A stretch of DNA of 64,000 nt from an uncultured Alistipes sp. (GCA_910584485.1 CAJUAV010000010.1:1-64000), one strand, 5' to 3'; counted from the first letter of the stretch, positions 16,046 to 25,119 are shown. Notes: a model not told the origin generated them from the sequence alone. Numbers and translations are program-made.

Positions 16046-18375
16046 TCGACGACTGCCGCTGCGACACGGGCGAGGCCCCGATCCGCGTGCCGGAGTTCGA
16101 TGCCGCGACCCTCTCCGACCTCTCGGCCGCCCGCGAGGGGCGTCGGCTGCGCCTCCTGCTTCCCGCCACGCCGACGAACGACCGGCTGCTGGGGTACGGC
16201 CGCGACCCCGAGGCGGTCTTCCGCTTCAACGAGCGGCGCCGCACGGCCGCCCTGACGGCCGACGGGGCGGTGCTGCTCCGCGGCACGGCGCGGCTGCTCT
16301 CCGCCTCGGAGGCGGGTTACACGCTCGAGCTGCGCGACGAGGGGGCCGACTGGGCGACGCAGGCGGCGCAGCGGCTGCTCCACGACCTCGCGATCCCCTA
16401 TGTGGCGCCGCTCACCCCGACGACGATCCGTGCGAGCTGGACGGACGACACCCCCGTGAAATTCTTCCCGATCCGCCGCGACACCTACCCGCCGCAGAGC
16501 AACGGCGAAGACCTGCTCTCCGCCGCGCAGCTGCTCTCGACGGACGACTACCACCCCTTCCTGCACCTGGCGACCCTCGTCGAGGCGATCTTCGCCGCCA
16601 GCGGCTACACGCTGCAAAGCGACTTTTTCGCGGGCGACTTTTTCCGTTCGCTCTACATGAGCGGCGCCTACGCCACGCGCGATGCGGCAGGGGCTGCGGC
16701 CCGCATGGGGTTTCAGGCACGCCGCCTGGGGGAGGTCTCGGCGACGGCCGATGCACGCGGCAGGGTCGAGGCCGACCCCGCGGCCCTGCTCCACACGGTC
16801 GGCAACCTGGTCGAGACCGCCACCCCGAACAGCGTCGATGCCGACGGCGAAATCCTTTCGGAACTCTACAACAACGGCCGCTGCTTCGCCGTCGAGGAGG
16901 GGCGCATCCTTTTTCGGCCGACGACGGCCGTCAGCGTCGGGTTCGACTACGCCCTGCGCTACACGACCGACCACCGCATCCGCTCGCGCAGCCGCCTTGC
17001 AGGCTTCGACTGCCTCTACCTCGGCACGGGCGGGGAGATGCACTTCGAGCTGCCGAACCGCTACGTCGACCGACGATCGGCCATCGAGCCGAACCGCACC
17101 TATCGGGCGATCGTCTTCGACCACGCGGCGGGCGACGAATACCGCCTGCTCTGCACCCGCGACGGCGTCGGGGACCGCGACTGGAGCCGTTTCGCGGTGC
17201 GCTCGGCCCTCGTGACGACCCCTGCGGCGGAAACGGTGGCCGACCCGCGGCTGCAGGTGCTGCGCGAGGGGCTCTGGAGCGACTACGGGGGCGACTGGGC
17301 CCTCTACGACGGCCATATCGGCGAGACGGGGCGCACGACCGTCGAGCTGCGGGTGCGGACGGCCTCGGAGGCGCTCGCGCCCGACAAACCCAAGTATTTC
17401 GACCGCATCTGTTTTTTCGGGGCCGAGGAGGGGCAGCGGCTTACCCTGCACAAGGAGTGCGCCGTGGAGCCCCGTTTCGGATCGAGTCCCGGGTTCGGCA
17501 CGATGCTCTCGTTCGACGACGTGGCGCGGCACGACAACCTGCGGCAGATCGAGCTGATAGAGGGGCTGGCCCACCTCTTCAACCTCCGTTTCCGCACCGA
17601 TGCCGAGCGCCGCATCGTGCGGGTCGAGCCCTTCGACGCCTTCTACGGGGCGAAGACGGTCGACTGGCGCGACCGCACCTGCCGCTCGGAGCCGGTCGAG
17701 CTGACCGACACGACCACCGAGCTGCACGCGTGGCGGAGCTGGTGCTACGGGGCGGGGGACGGCGCCGTGCGGCGTTTCGAGCGGATCGACGGGCGGATCT
17801 TCGGCCGCTGGCAGCACACGGTCGAGGGGTACGGCACCCTCGCGGGCGAAGAGGTGCGCCGCAACCCGCTCTTCCACCCGACCCGCTCGGAGGCGGGCGC
17901 GCTGACGGCCGCCCCCTCGGCGTTGCTGTTGCGGACGGGGGATCGCGACGACCTCGCGGCGGAGGACGAGACGAACTGCACGCCGCGCATCGTCCGCTAC
18001 CTCGGGCTGCGGGAGCTGCCCGAGGGCGAGCGGTGGGAGGAGGGCGCGGACGGCTACCCGCTGGCGGCCTTCCATGCGGAGGGGGAGGCGCTGACCCTCT
18101 GCTTCGAGGACCGCGACGGCGCCGCGGGGCTGCACCGCTTCTACGATCGGCAGCTTCGGTGCGAGGAGCTCGCGGGGCGCATCGCCCTCACGCTCCGCTG
18201 CTCCCCCTGCGAGCTGGAGGAGCTGCTGACCCCCGAGACGGGGCGCTTCGACCTGCGCGACCGCTTTCGGATCGCCGCTCCGTTCGGCGAGACGTACGGC
18301 GTGCTGCGGCGGATCGATGCGATCGACCCCGATGCGGGAACGATCCGCTGCACCTTCGATCGGACGGATCGGTAG
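16033..18375 (+). CDS. Large phage tail/baseplate-like structural protein
   Basis: 780 residues with a GTG start at 16033 (VELLIDDCRCDTG), overlapping the previous stop; upstream frame extension lies inside the previous gene. The first 120 residues follow a pattern I associate with a large structural protein of Bacteroidetes temperate phages: a short beta segment, then RLRLLLPATPTNDRLLGYGRDPEAVF, then DGAVLLRGTARLL. The remainder is beta-rich and ends in a likely hub-type region. No lysozyme or protease motif is visible. Position in front of head genes is unusual, since tail genes normally follow them. Confidence 0.6.
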   Translation: MELLIDDCRCDTGEAPIRVPEFDAATLSDLSAAREGRRLRLLLPATPTNDRLLGYGRDPEAVFRFNERRRTAALTADGAVLLRGTARLLSASEAGYTLELRDEGADWATQAAQRLLHDLAIPYVAPLTPTTIRASWTDDTPVKFFPIRRDTYPPQSNGEDLLSAAQLLSTDDYHPFLHLATLVEAIFAASGYTLQSDFFAGDFFRSLYMSGAYATRDAAGAAARMGFQARRLGEVSATADARGRVEADPAALLHTVGNLVETATPNSVDADGEILSELYNNGRCFAVEEGRILFRPTTAVSVGFDYALRYTTDHRIRSRSRLAGFDCLYLGTGGEMHFELPNRYVDRRSAIEPNRTYRAIVFDHAAGDEYRLLCTRDGVGDRDWSRFAVRSALVTTPAAETVADPRLQVLREGLWSDYGGDWALYDGHIGETGRTTVELRVRTASEALAPDKPKYFDRICFFGAEEGQRLTLHKECAVEPRFGSSPGFGTMLSFDDVARHDNLRQIELIEGLAHLFNLRFRTDAERRIVRVEPFDAFYGAKTVDWRDRTCRSEPVELTDTTTELHAWRSWCYGAGDGAVRRFERIDGRIFGRWQHTVEGYGTLAGEEVRRNPLFHPTRSEAGALTAAPSALLLRTGDRDDLAAEDETNCTPRIVRYLGLRELPEGERWEEGADGYPLAAFHAEGEALTLCFEDRDGAAGLHRFYDRQLRCEELAGRIALTLRCSPCELEELLTPETGRFDLRDRFRIAAPFGETYGVLRRIDAIDPDAGTIRCTFDRTDR

Positions 18376-18388
18376 GGAGCTTCGGAGC

Positions 18389-18654
18389 GGTTGCCGCATG
18401 GTTCGATGGCGCAGCCATCGGAGGGCCGAAGCTTCGTCCCGACCACGAATCGCGCAATAGCGCGTGCCGTTCGCCGCCGCCCCATGCGGCGGACGGCAAA
18501 CCTCGCGTCAGACCGCTCGCTGCCGTCCTGCCGCCGTCGGCGAACGATCCCGTCATGTTTCAGCTCGAAAACGGATTCGCGCTTTAGTGCGGCAGCCCGC
18601 AGCTGCGCCCCGAACTCCCCCCATTTTTAATTTTTAATTTTTAATTTTTCATTC
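18389..18654 (+). repeat. Mosaic GC-rich intergenic hairpin repeat, cluster 3, inside the phage cassette
   Basis: Linker GATGGCGCAGCCATC (18409-18423), the GAGGGCCGAAGCTTCG half-module, linker CGCGCAATAGCGCG, the GCCGTTCGCCGCCGCC module, and linker TTCGCGCTTTAGTGCGG followed by GCAGCCCGCAGC. It ends in a C-run with four TTTTTAA/TTTTTCATT units reaching the ATG at 18657. Confidence 0.8.
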
Positions 18655-18656
18655 CC

Positions 18657-19643
18657 ATGAACATTCGCATCGACGATCATGCGGCCGAGCTGTGCCGCAT
18701 CGAGATCGAGGGGACGATCGGCGTCCCCGAAGCGTGGCAGTTCGACGAACCTGCCGACCGCGTGGCGACCTACGAGCGTTTCCGCGAAACGGTGGCGCGC
18801 ATCGCCGCCGTCGAAGCCCCCGAGGTGCTCGTCACGATCCGCTCGACGGGCGGCGACGTGAACGACGCCCTGCTGATTCACGACGCCCTGCGCCAGATCA
18901 GCGGCCGCATCACCACCCGCTGCCACGGTTACGTCGCCTCGGCGGCGACGATCATCGCGCAGGCCGCCTCCGAGGGGTGCCGCGAGCTCTCCTCGAACGC
19001 CCTCTACCTGATCCACCGCGCCTCGTGCGCCACCGAAGGCAACGCCGACGAGCTCGGCGCCCGCATCGACCTGCTGTGCGCCACCGACGAACGGCTGGCG
19101 GCCCTCTATGCCGCCCGCAGCGGCGGCGACGCGGAGCACTACGCCGCCCTGATGGCCGAAAACAACGGCAACGGCCGCTGGCTCTCGCCCGAGGAGGCGT
19201 TGGCCGAGGGGCTCGCCGACCGCATCGTGGAGGTCGGGGGCGCGGCGAAGCTCCCCGAACCCCTCGCCCGCGGCTGGCGGCGCCTGCTGGCGGCCGTCGG
19301 CCTCGACAAGGCATCCGAAAAGGCGCCCGGGCAGAGCCTCGGCAAAAGCCCCGAGCGTGTACCCGACCGAGCCTCGGGGCAGAACCCCGACAAGGCCCCC
19401 GCAGAGCCCTCCGATCGGCGCCCTGCCGACGCGCCCGCCTCGCACAACATCCTCCATTTCGGTCCCGAGACCCTTGCCGAAACCTCGGTCGGACGCAGCG
19501 CCTCGGCCTTCGCCCGCGCCCTCGAACGGATCGAGCCGACCCGCACGCGTTCGGTCGAGGATCCCCCCGTGGGCGAGCCCTGCCGCACAGCCAACGAACG
19601 CGCCTACGCCGAAGACGCCCGCAGCTTCGGCCGCAACCGGTAA
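18657..19643 (+). CDS. ClpP-like phage head-maturation protease with scaffold-like tail
   Basis: Serine protease of the S14 (ClpP/phage prohead) type, 328 residues. STGGDVNDALLIHDAL at 63-78 matches the substrate-binding strand and helix. The nucleophile is Ser95 in GYVASAATIIAQAA, and His120 lies in LYLIHRAS. NGRWLSPEEALAEGLADRI (172-190) is the family's end-of-domain motif. From about residue 200 the chain is rich in Pro, Ala, Glu, Lys and Arg and looks disordered, like a scaffold domain that is cleaved during capsid assembly. The capsid-like gene follows 31 bases later, the classic protease-capsid order. ClpP itself is about 200 residues with different spacing, so the phage version is preferred. 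Confidence 0.85.
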   Translation: MNIRIDDHAAELCRIEIEGTIGVPEAWQFDEPADRVATYERFRETVARIAAVEAPEVLVTIRSTGGDVNDALLIHDALRQISGRITTRCHGYVASAATIIAQAASEGCRELSSNALYLIHRASCATEGNADELGARIDLLCATDERLAALYAARSGGDAEHYAALMAENNGNGRWLSPEEALAEGLADRIVEVGGAAKLPEPLARGWRRLLAAVGLDKASEKAPGQSLGKSPERVPDRASGQNPDKAPAEPSDRRPADAPASHNILHFGPETLAETSVGRSASAFARALERIEPTRTRSVEDPPVGEPCRTANERAYAEDARSFGRNR

Positions 19644-19674
19644 ATCCATCCACCTTTCAAACACCTATTTTTTT

Positions 19675-20652
19675 ATGAGTTACCTCGAACAAGCGAAACA
19701 GTACACCGGCAACGACGTCGAGCAGATCTTTTTCCGTCCGTTGCTGACGGGTCCTTCGGCCGAAGCGCTGGGGGTCCGCGTCCTCTACAACCTCCCCATG
19801 CCGACCGTCGTCCAGCTCTGGGACGGCCAGCGCAACGCCCTGCAAAAGTTCACCGCCGCGGGCTGGACGGGCGGCGACCCTGCCAAAAAGTACCAGAAGA
19901 AGATCGACATGCACCGCGTCAAGGCGGAGCTGGGGTTCTCGGCGGCCGACTATTTCTCGCTCGTCTACGAGCAGATCGCCGCCCGTGCGGACGTCAACAT
20001 GGAGGATCTGACGGGAACGCTCCTCGAGCAGGCCGAAACGGAGCTCTTCCGACGGGTGATCGCCGAGAACATCCGCGCCACGATGTGGGCGGGCGACACG
20101 ACGGCCGCGGCGGGCTACAACACCTTCGACGGGTTTCTGAAGTTCTTCAAGGAGGCCGTCGACAAGGAGGCGATCAACTACACCAGCTACACCGCGGCGC
20201 AGATGACCGAGGCGGATTTCGTCGTCACGCTCTTCGACAACCTTTGGCAGCACGCCGACACGCGCGTCTGCGACGCCAAGGCCGAGGGGACGCTCGCCTT
20301 CTTCGTCTCGTCGGACCTCTACTACCTCTACGAAAAGTACCTCGATGCGCGCGGCGGCGAGGGGGCCTACCGCGAGCAGATCGACGGACGGCGCGAGCTG
20401 ACCTACCACGGCATCCCCGTCATCGACGTCCGCATGGGCTCCTACCTCGCCTCGACCGCGCTGCACCAGTCGTTCTGCCTGCTGACCGACCGCCGCAACC
20501 TCGTGCTGGCGGTCAACACGGCCGACACGCCCGGCAACGAGGTGCGCATGTGGTACAACCCCGACGAGATGGAGAACCGCCAGCGCGCCGTTTTCTCGGC
20601 GGGATGCGAGGTGCTGGACGAAACGATGCTCATCTATGCCTACCGCGAATAA
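19675..20652 (+). CDS. Phage major capsid-like protein
   Basis: 325 residues from the ATG at 19675 (MSYLEQAKQYTG); a longer frame overlapping the protease gene is rejected. It has no signal peptide or membrane segment and a mixed alpha/beta composition expected for an HK97-type capsid. The N-terminal arm carries QIFFRPLLTG, and GIPVIDVRMGSYLASTAL with MWYNPDEMENRQRAVFSAGC lies in the C-terminal region. The assignment rests mainly on its place between a ClpP-like protease and a portal gene, plus length. It ends 17 bases inside the portal ORF. Confidence 0.72.
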   Translation: MSYLEQAKQYTGNDVEQIFFRPLLTGPSAEALGVRVLYNLPMPTVVQLWDGQRNALQKFTAAGWTGGDPAKKYQKKIDMHRVKAELGFSAADYFSLVYEQIAARADVNMEDLTGTLLEQAETELFRRVIAENIRATMWAGDTTAAAGYNTFDGFLKFFKEAVDKEAINYTSYTAAQMTEADFVVTLFDNLWQHADTRVCDAKAEGTLAFFVSSDLYYLYEKYLDARGGEGAYREQIDGRRELTYHGIPVIDVRMGSYLASTALHQSFCLLTDRRNLVLAVNTADTPGNEVRMWYNPDEMENRQRAVFSAGCEVLDETMLIYAYRE

Positions 20653-21874
20653 GGGGCGCGGACGGCTCCGCTCCCGCACGGCCGTCCCGTCAAACCGCAC
20701 CGCGCCCTGCCTCGCGGCGGCGGCGCCCGTCACGAGCGACCGCTTCTGGCGCTGGGGCGAGGACAACCTGCTGCCCGAGGCGCTGGCCCTCCTGGCGCGG
20801 CGCTCGACCACCCACCGCCGCATCCTCAACGACAAGGCCGACTACATCGCGGGCAAAGGCTTCGTCTGCGACGAGCGCGAGCCGCGGCTGGCCGCGCTGC
20901 TCGGGCGCGTGAACGGCGCGGGCGAATCGCTGCGGCAGGTGCTCCACAAGCTCGCCTTCGACAAGGCGCTCTTCGGCAACGCCTTCCTGGAGGTGGTCAC
21001 CGACCCCGCCCGTTCGGTGCTGGCCCTCTGGCACCAGGACGCCTCGCGCTGCCGCCTCGCCCGCGACGAACGCCACGTGCTGCTGCACCACGACTGGCGC
21101 CGCTTCCGCCCCGCAGAGGCGCAGACGCTCCCCCTCTACCCCCGTTTCGAGCGGCAGGCCGACGGCACGCTGCGGTCGATGATCCACTACAAGGCCTACG
21201 AACCCGCCTTCCGCCACTACGGCCTCCCCTCCTACGTGGCGGGACTCGACGTCTCGGCGATCGCCTACAAGACCGACCGCTGGAACATCGCACGGCTCGA
21301 CAACTCGTTCCAGCTCTCGGGGGTTCTGATGCTCGACTCGACAGTCGACAACGACGCCGACGCCGAACGCATCGTCCGCCTCGCGGAGGAGAAGTTCGCG
21401 GGGAATCCCGGGCAGGTGATGTTCGTCATCCGCGACGGCGCCGAGCAGGACCACTCGCGCTTCATCCCGATCGAGGCGCGCAACGAGGGGGACTGGCGGT
21501 CGCTGCACGACCAGGCGGTCTCCGACATCGTCGTCGCCCACTCGTGGTTCCGCACCTTGAGCGGGCTCGACTACGCCGCTGGATTCGACTCGGAGCGGAT
21601 CCTCCAGGAGTACGAGGTGGCGCTCAACACGGTGATCCTGGCCGAGCAGGCCGAACTAACGGAGCCGATCCGCGCCGCGATCGAATCGGTGCTGGGAATC
21701 GACTGCTCGTCGATGGCCGTCGTCAACCGCCCGCCGACGCGCTCGAAGCCGATCTACATGAAGGTCTGGGAGGCGCGCAAGGCCGACGGCCTCGACTACG
21801 ACCCCGAGGATCCGCGGCAGCAGCAGTTCCTCTCCGAAATCACGAAGTACAACATCAGATCGATCGACGGATGA
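20636..21874 (+). CDS. Phage portal protein
   Basis: 412 residues. Portal proteins form the dodecameric vertex ring through which DNA passes. WGEDNLLPEALALLARRSTTHRRILNDKADYIAGKG is typical of the N-terminal portal region, followed by KALFGNAFLEVV, YKTDRWNIARLDN, and the long helix region LQEYEVALNTVILAEQAELTEPIRAAIESVLG near the C-terminus. The start overlaps the capsid-like gene by 17 bases, and its TGA overlaps the next ATG, so the genes are translationally coupled. No terminase is found beside it. Confidence 0.8.
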   Translation: MPTANKGRGRLRSRTAVPSNRTAPCLAAAAPVTSDRFWRWGEDNLLPEALALLARRSTTHRRILNDKADYIAGKGFVCDEREPRLAALLGRVNGAGESLRQVLHKLAFDKALFGNAFLEVVTDPARSVLALWHQDASRCRLARDERHVLLHHDWRRFRPAEAQTLPLYPRFERQADGTLRSMIHYKAYEPAFRHYGLPSYVAGLDVSAIAYKTDRWNIARLDNSFQLSGVLMLDSTVDNDADAERIVRLAEEKFAGNPGQVMFVIRDGAEQDHSRFIPIEARNEGDWRSLHDQAVSDIVVAHSWFRTLSGLDYAAGFDSERILQEYEVALNTVILAEQAELTEPIRAAIESVLGIDCSSMAVVNRPPTRSKPIYMKVWEARKADGLDYDPEDPRQQQFLSEITKYNIRSIDG

Positions 21875-22344
21875 AAACCCTGCTCTCTGCGGCGCAGGTG
21901 CTGCGCCTCGCCTTTCCCGAAGGGGGCTATCTGCCCCCCGACACCCTCGCCGAAGCCGACATCGCGGCGGCCGAACACCGCTACCTGCGTCCCGTGCTGG
22001 GGGCCGCGCTCCACGAGCGGCTCCTCGCGGGCGAGGCGGCCGACTTCACGGCCGACTACGCGGCGCCCTGCGTCGCCCTCGCCGTGCGTCTGCTCGTCGG
22101 CCGCCGCCTCGACCTGCGCTCCACGCGCCTCGGCACGCTCGCCCCGAAGAGCGACCGCGGCGCCCCGCCCGCCGAAGCACCCCTCTGCGGGCGGCAGCGG
22201 ACGCTGCGGCTGGAGCTGCACGCGCTGCTGTGGCGCGCCTCGGAGTACCTCGCGGCGCACCCCGCCGAGTACCCCGACTACGACCCCGATGCGAACCCCC
22301 TGAACCGCTGCACGACCGATGGAGGCCTTGTACAGGTGCGTTAG
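21871..22344 (+). CDS. Small phage connector-like protein next to portal
   Basis: 157 residues beginning MKTLLSAAQVLRLAFPEGGYLPPDTLAEADIAAAEHRYLRPVLG. This opening is reminiscent of small proteins (DUF6712-like) found beside portals in Bacteroidetes phages, where a head-tail connector role is plausible; the family name is from memory and unverified. The ATG overlaps the portal stop (ATGA). It overlaps the next gene by 26 bases. The C-terminal half is helical and Arg/Glu/Ala-rich. Confidence 0.6.
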   Translation: MKTLLSAAQVLRLAFPEGGYLPPDTLAEADIAAAEHRYLRPVLGAALHERLLAGEAADFTADYAAPCVALAVRLLVGRRLDLRSTRLGTLAPKSDRGAPPAEAPLCGRQRTLRLELHALLWRASEYLAAHPAEYPDYDPDANPLNRCTTDGGLVQVR

Positions 22345-22735
22345 CGGCGCTCTCGCGGCGCTGCTGCTCTTCTTCGCTCCGATCGGCCCGCCCGCGGGTT
22401 GTCTGCTGCTCTTCATCGCGATCGACTTCTGCTCGGGGGTGGCGGCCGATCGGGCGATGGCGCGGCGGCAGGGGCGGGCGTGGTTCTTCGAGAGCGCCGA
22501 GGCGTGGCGCACGGTGACGAAGGCGGCCCTGGCGATCATAACGCTCGTCATGGCCCACCTGCTCGAACGATGGGTCCTCGTCGAGACCTCTTGTGCGCCG
22601 ACGCGCCTCTTCGCGGGGTTCGCCTGCGGCGTCGAGCTGTGGTCGTTCCTCGAAAACGCCGCCCAGCTTTCGGAGGCGCCCCTCTTTCGGCTGCTGCGGC
22701 GGTATGCGAGGAGGAGGATGAAAAATGAAAGATGA
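22319..22735 (+). CDS. Holin-like membrane protein
   Basis: 138 residues with likely membrane segments at about 8-35 and 68-85 and a weaker one near 95-110. LLFIAIDFCSGVAADRAMARRQG followed by WFFESAEAWRTVTKAALAIITLVMAHLLERW fits the phage holin_4/toxin-secretion family, in which a membrane helix with an Asp-x-x-(S/T)-G motif precedes a conserved basic loop. Holins permeabilise the inner membrane at lysis. It is last in the cassette; no endolysin follows. A repeat cluster begins at its 3' end. Confidence 0.65.
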   Translation: MEALYRCVSGALAALLLFFAPIGPPAGCLLLFIAIDFCSGVAADRAMARRQGRAWFFESAEAWRTVTKAALAIITLVMAHLLERWVLVETSCAPTRLFAGFACGVELWSFLENAAQLSEAPLFRLLRRYARRRMKNER

Positions 22736-23115
22736 AAAGGGGGGGGGTGAGGGGGCTTTGCCGAGGTCGGTGGAAAACAGGAACGAACTGCACTCGGGAC
22801 GCAGCTTGCGAAGGGACGCGCAACGAGCGGGTGCAAGTTGCGGGCCTTCGCAGGGGCGAAGCTGCGGCCCGCCGCGCTGTACGCGCGGATCCGCTTTCGG
22901 GTTGAAGAGGGTGCGAGCCCGCAGCCGAGCGGAGGCGGCAAGCGAGCCTTCGGGCGAGTTGCAGCCCTCCGCCAGGGGGCGGCTGCGGGCTGCACGCGCT
23001 ATCGCGCGATTCCGTTTTCGGGACGAACCCTCGCGGAATCATTCCGCCGCATGGGGCGGCGGCGAACGGCACGCGCTGAAGCGCGCATGTCGGATTCGCC
23101 CGCAGCCCAACGGCG
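22725..23115 (-). repeat. Mosaic GC-rich intergenic hairpin repeat, cluster 4 (inverted)
   Basis: Starts with the AT-rich box in inverse orientation (GAAAAATGAAAGATGAAAAG) and a G-run. CGAAGCTGCGGCCCGCC, the CGAGCGGAGG...GGCGGCTGCGGGC module, linker GCGCTATCGCGC and the GGCGGCGGCGAACGGC module follow. The order mirrors the plus-oriented clusters. No gene is supported in the gap 22736-23125. Confidence 0.8.
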
Positions 23116-23125
23116 ATGGGAGGGG

Positions 23126-23707
23126 CTACCGTTTCGTGACGCGGAACGACAGCTCGTTCACCAACGGGAAGGGTTCGCCCGCCTCGTCGCCCTCACCCAG
23201 CTGGCAGAGGGTGGTGCGCAGCGTACAGGTCAGGTTGCCGTCGGCCGTGTAGCGGAGCTTTTCGGGGGCCTCGATCGTGATCCGCACGACGAGTACGCCC
23301 CCGACGTCGAGCCGCAGCACGGGCGTCTCAAGCGATGCCTGCAACTGCGACACATCGGCGGTCGGCGCACCGATCGGCGCCTCGTAGGCCACCGTGCCGA
23401 GCAGCGGCAGCAGCCCTTCGGCGCTCTCCGCCCCTACGAGTGCCCGTACGAGAGTGGCCGTCGGGAAGGCGTCAAAGCACAGGCGCCCCTCCTCGATGCG
23501 CAGCTTCACGGCGACGCCCCGTTCGGGCTGCGGCGCGGGGTTCAGGTCGCTCGGCGAGGGAATAAAATCGAAGGTGCCCGCATAGCTGCCCGCCGCATCG
23601 GCGAGCGTCAACGGCTGCGGCGTGTCGTCGTCGCTGCCGCAGGCGGCGCAAAAGAGGGTCGCAAGCAGCATCGCCGCCCGCATCGTTCGGTTGAAAAGTC
23701 GTTTCAT
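23126..23707 (-). CDS. Putative lipoprotein, DUF4840-like
   Basis: 193 residues. The start at 23707 (MKRLFNRTMRAAMLLATLFCAACGSDDD) gives a lipoprotein signal with Cys23; upstream frame is only repeat sequence. The mature part starts with PQPLTLADAAGSYAGTFDF, a pattern I associate with the DUF4840 lipoproteins of Bacteroidales, and the rest is beta-rich (VAVKLRIEEGRLCFDAF, LRYTADGNLTCTLRTT). Function is unknown. It stands alone between two repeat clusters. The family assignment is tentative. Confidence 0.75.
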   Translation of the reverse strand: MKRLFNRTMRAAMLLATLFCAACGSDDDTPQPLTLADAAGSYAGTFDFIPSPSDLNPAPQPERGVAVKLRIEEGRLCFDAFPTATLVRALVGAESAEGLLPLLGTVAYEAPIGAPTADVSQLQASLETPVLRLDVGGVLVVRITIEAPEKLRYTADGNLTCTLRTTLCQLGEGDEAGEPFPLVNELSFRVTKR

Positions 23708-23859
23708 GGCTCTGTTTATTAAAGGATTCGGCGGTAAATGTAGCGGCTCGCGACGAACCGCGCAAATCGATTCAACCAACGGAGCGATTCCTCGCATCGA
23801 AAGGCGGATTTTGCCGATGAACCGAAAACGGGAGAGGGAGGCGCTGCACGCCGTTCGGC

Positions 23860-24212
23860 ATGTGGCGTGTGGCAGCCCGCAGCCGAGCGGAGGGGCAAGC
23901 GAGCTTTCGGGCGGGTTGTGTGCGGGCCGAAGCCTGCGGAGCGCACGCAGGTTTGCCGAAACTGCGGGCCTCCGCCGGCGGAGGCTTCGGCCCGCCGACA
24001 TCTGCGACGTCGAACAGCATGCACGACCTTTCCTCGGAGCCGCAGCTTGCGAAGGACAAGCAACGAGCGGACGCAAGTTGCGGGCCTTCGCGGGGCGAAG
24101 CTGCGGCCCGCCGATCCCTCACGGGATCGAAGATGTCGCAACCGGCCCTCCGCCAGGGAGCGTCTGCGGCCCGCCGCGCTATACGCGCGAATCCAATTCG
24201 GCCCGCCGATGG
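23860..24212 (-). repeat. Mosaic GC-rich intergenic hairpin repeat, cluster 5 (inverted)
   Basis: Contains GCCCGCAGCCGAGCGGAGG, the GGGCCGAAGCCTGCGG...GCGGAGGCTTCGGCCCGCC sub-type, and GCCGCAGCTTGCG...GGCGAAGCTGCGGCCCGCC with linker hairpins GATCCCTCACGGGATC and CGCGCTATACGCGCG. The remainder of the 580-base gap (23708-23859) shows nothing recognisable. Confidence 0.78.
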
Positions 24213-24221
24213 CCCCGCCGC

Positions 24222-24261
24222 AAAAAAAAAAGCCCGGGCTCCCTCGCAAAGGAACCCGGGC
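24222..24261 (-). terminator. Rho-independent terminator of the pectin-locus 3' end
   Basis: Read on the minus strand: 11-bp stem (24251-24261 with 24232-24242, one G-U pair) followed by ten Ts. It ends the transcript carrying the DUF3826 gene. Confidence 0.9.
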
Positions 24262-24287
24262 CGTCGTCCCGCAGCGGCGAAAACCGC

Positions 24288-24968
24288 CTATTTCGCAGCA
24301 GCCGCTTCGGCCTGCTTGCGCGCCTCGATGCGTTTGTACCAGGCGGCGCGTTCGGCCTTCAGGTCGTAGCCGCGCTTCGTGAGGTAGTTGTTGATGCGTC
24401 CCTTGTACTTGCCGAAGACGCCGTGTTTCTTGTTCGAGCTCTCGGCGTCGATCGCCAGGTCGCGCGCCTCGGTGAGCCACGCCTTGATCTGCGCCTTCTC
24501 CTCGTCCGTCAGCGACGGGATCATGTCGAGCGTCGAGCGGTAGGTCACCATCAGCACGCCGTAGGTCATGCCGTCCTTCACGGCCTCGACCTGCGCGGGC
24601 GTCAGGTAGATCGCCAGCGTCGCGGGGAAGGCGAAATGCGAGCGGTAGAGCTTGCTGTCGGCTTCGAGCGTCGCCAGCTCGGTCGCCGCGCGCTTCGCCT
24701 CGCCTTCGAGCCCCTGCTCTTTGACGGCGGCCAGGCGACGGTCGCGCGCCTCGTAGATGTCGTTCAGTTCGAAATAGCGGTTGGCGATGATGTTGCGGAC
24801 CTCCTCGGCCTGCTTCGCATCGGTCAGTCCCAGACCGTCGACGATCTTCTGCGAGCGCTTCAGAATCGTCTCCACGTAGGAGGCGTCGCGCCCCTCGCGG
24901 TTAAGCTCCACGGCTGCGGCCGTCGCGGCGGTCAGCAGCAGCAGGATGCTGAAAAAAATACGTTTCAT
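24288..24968 (-). CDS. DUF3826 secreted protein of a pectin-type locus
   Basis: 226 residues from the ATG at 24968 (MKRIFFSILLLLTAATAAAVE), which begins a signal peptide; upstream codons in the frame are discarded. The mature protein is almost all helical: a YVETILKRSQKIVDGLGL start, IIANRYFELNDIYEARD, LTPAQVEAVKDGMTYGVL, SLTDEEKAQIKAWL, and a KHGVFGKYKGRINNYLTKRGYD end. This pattern fits DUF3826, a family commonly encoded next to pectate lyases and SusC/SusD in Bacteroidetes. Biochemical role is unknown. It lies 151 bases behind the lyase gene and is followed by a terminator. Confidence 0.88.
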   Translation of the reverse strand: MKRIFFSILLLLTAATAAAVELNREGRDASYVETILKRSQKIVDGLGLTDAKQAEEVRNIIANRYFELNDIYEARDRRLAAVKEQGLEGEAKRAATELATLEADSKLYRSHFAFPATLAIYLTPAQVEAVKDGMTYGVLMVTYRSTLDMIPSLTDEEKAQIKAWLTEARDLAIDAESSNKKHGVFGKYKGRINNYLTKRGYDLKAERAAWYKRIEARKQAEAAAAK

Positions 24969-25119
24969 GTCGTTGATGATAGGTTCGTCGTTTCGGTGTT
25001 CGGGCCGCAGCCCGCCGAGCGCATGCGGGCGCGGCGGCCGAGGGCCCTTCGGCGGCAACAGGGGCGGCACCGTTCCGGCCGCCTGCGGCAGCGGTCGGAG
25101 CAGCCCCTCCTCGTGCCCG

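Noticed and set aside
18657..19643. Housekeeping ClpP protease
   Set aside because: Too long, with a disordered scaffold-like tail and capsid/portal neighbours; it fits a phage prohead protease.
22838..23722. Plus-strand frame across repeat cluster 4 and the lipoprotein gene
   Set aside because: It runs through the mosaic repeat and antisense to a convincing lipoprotein.
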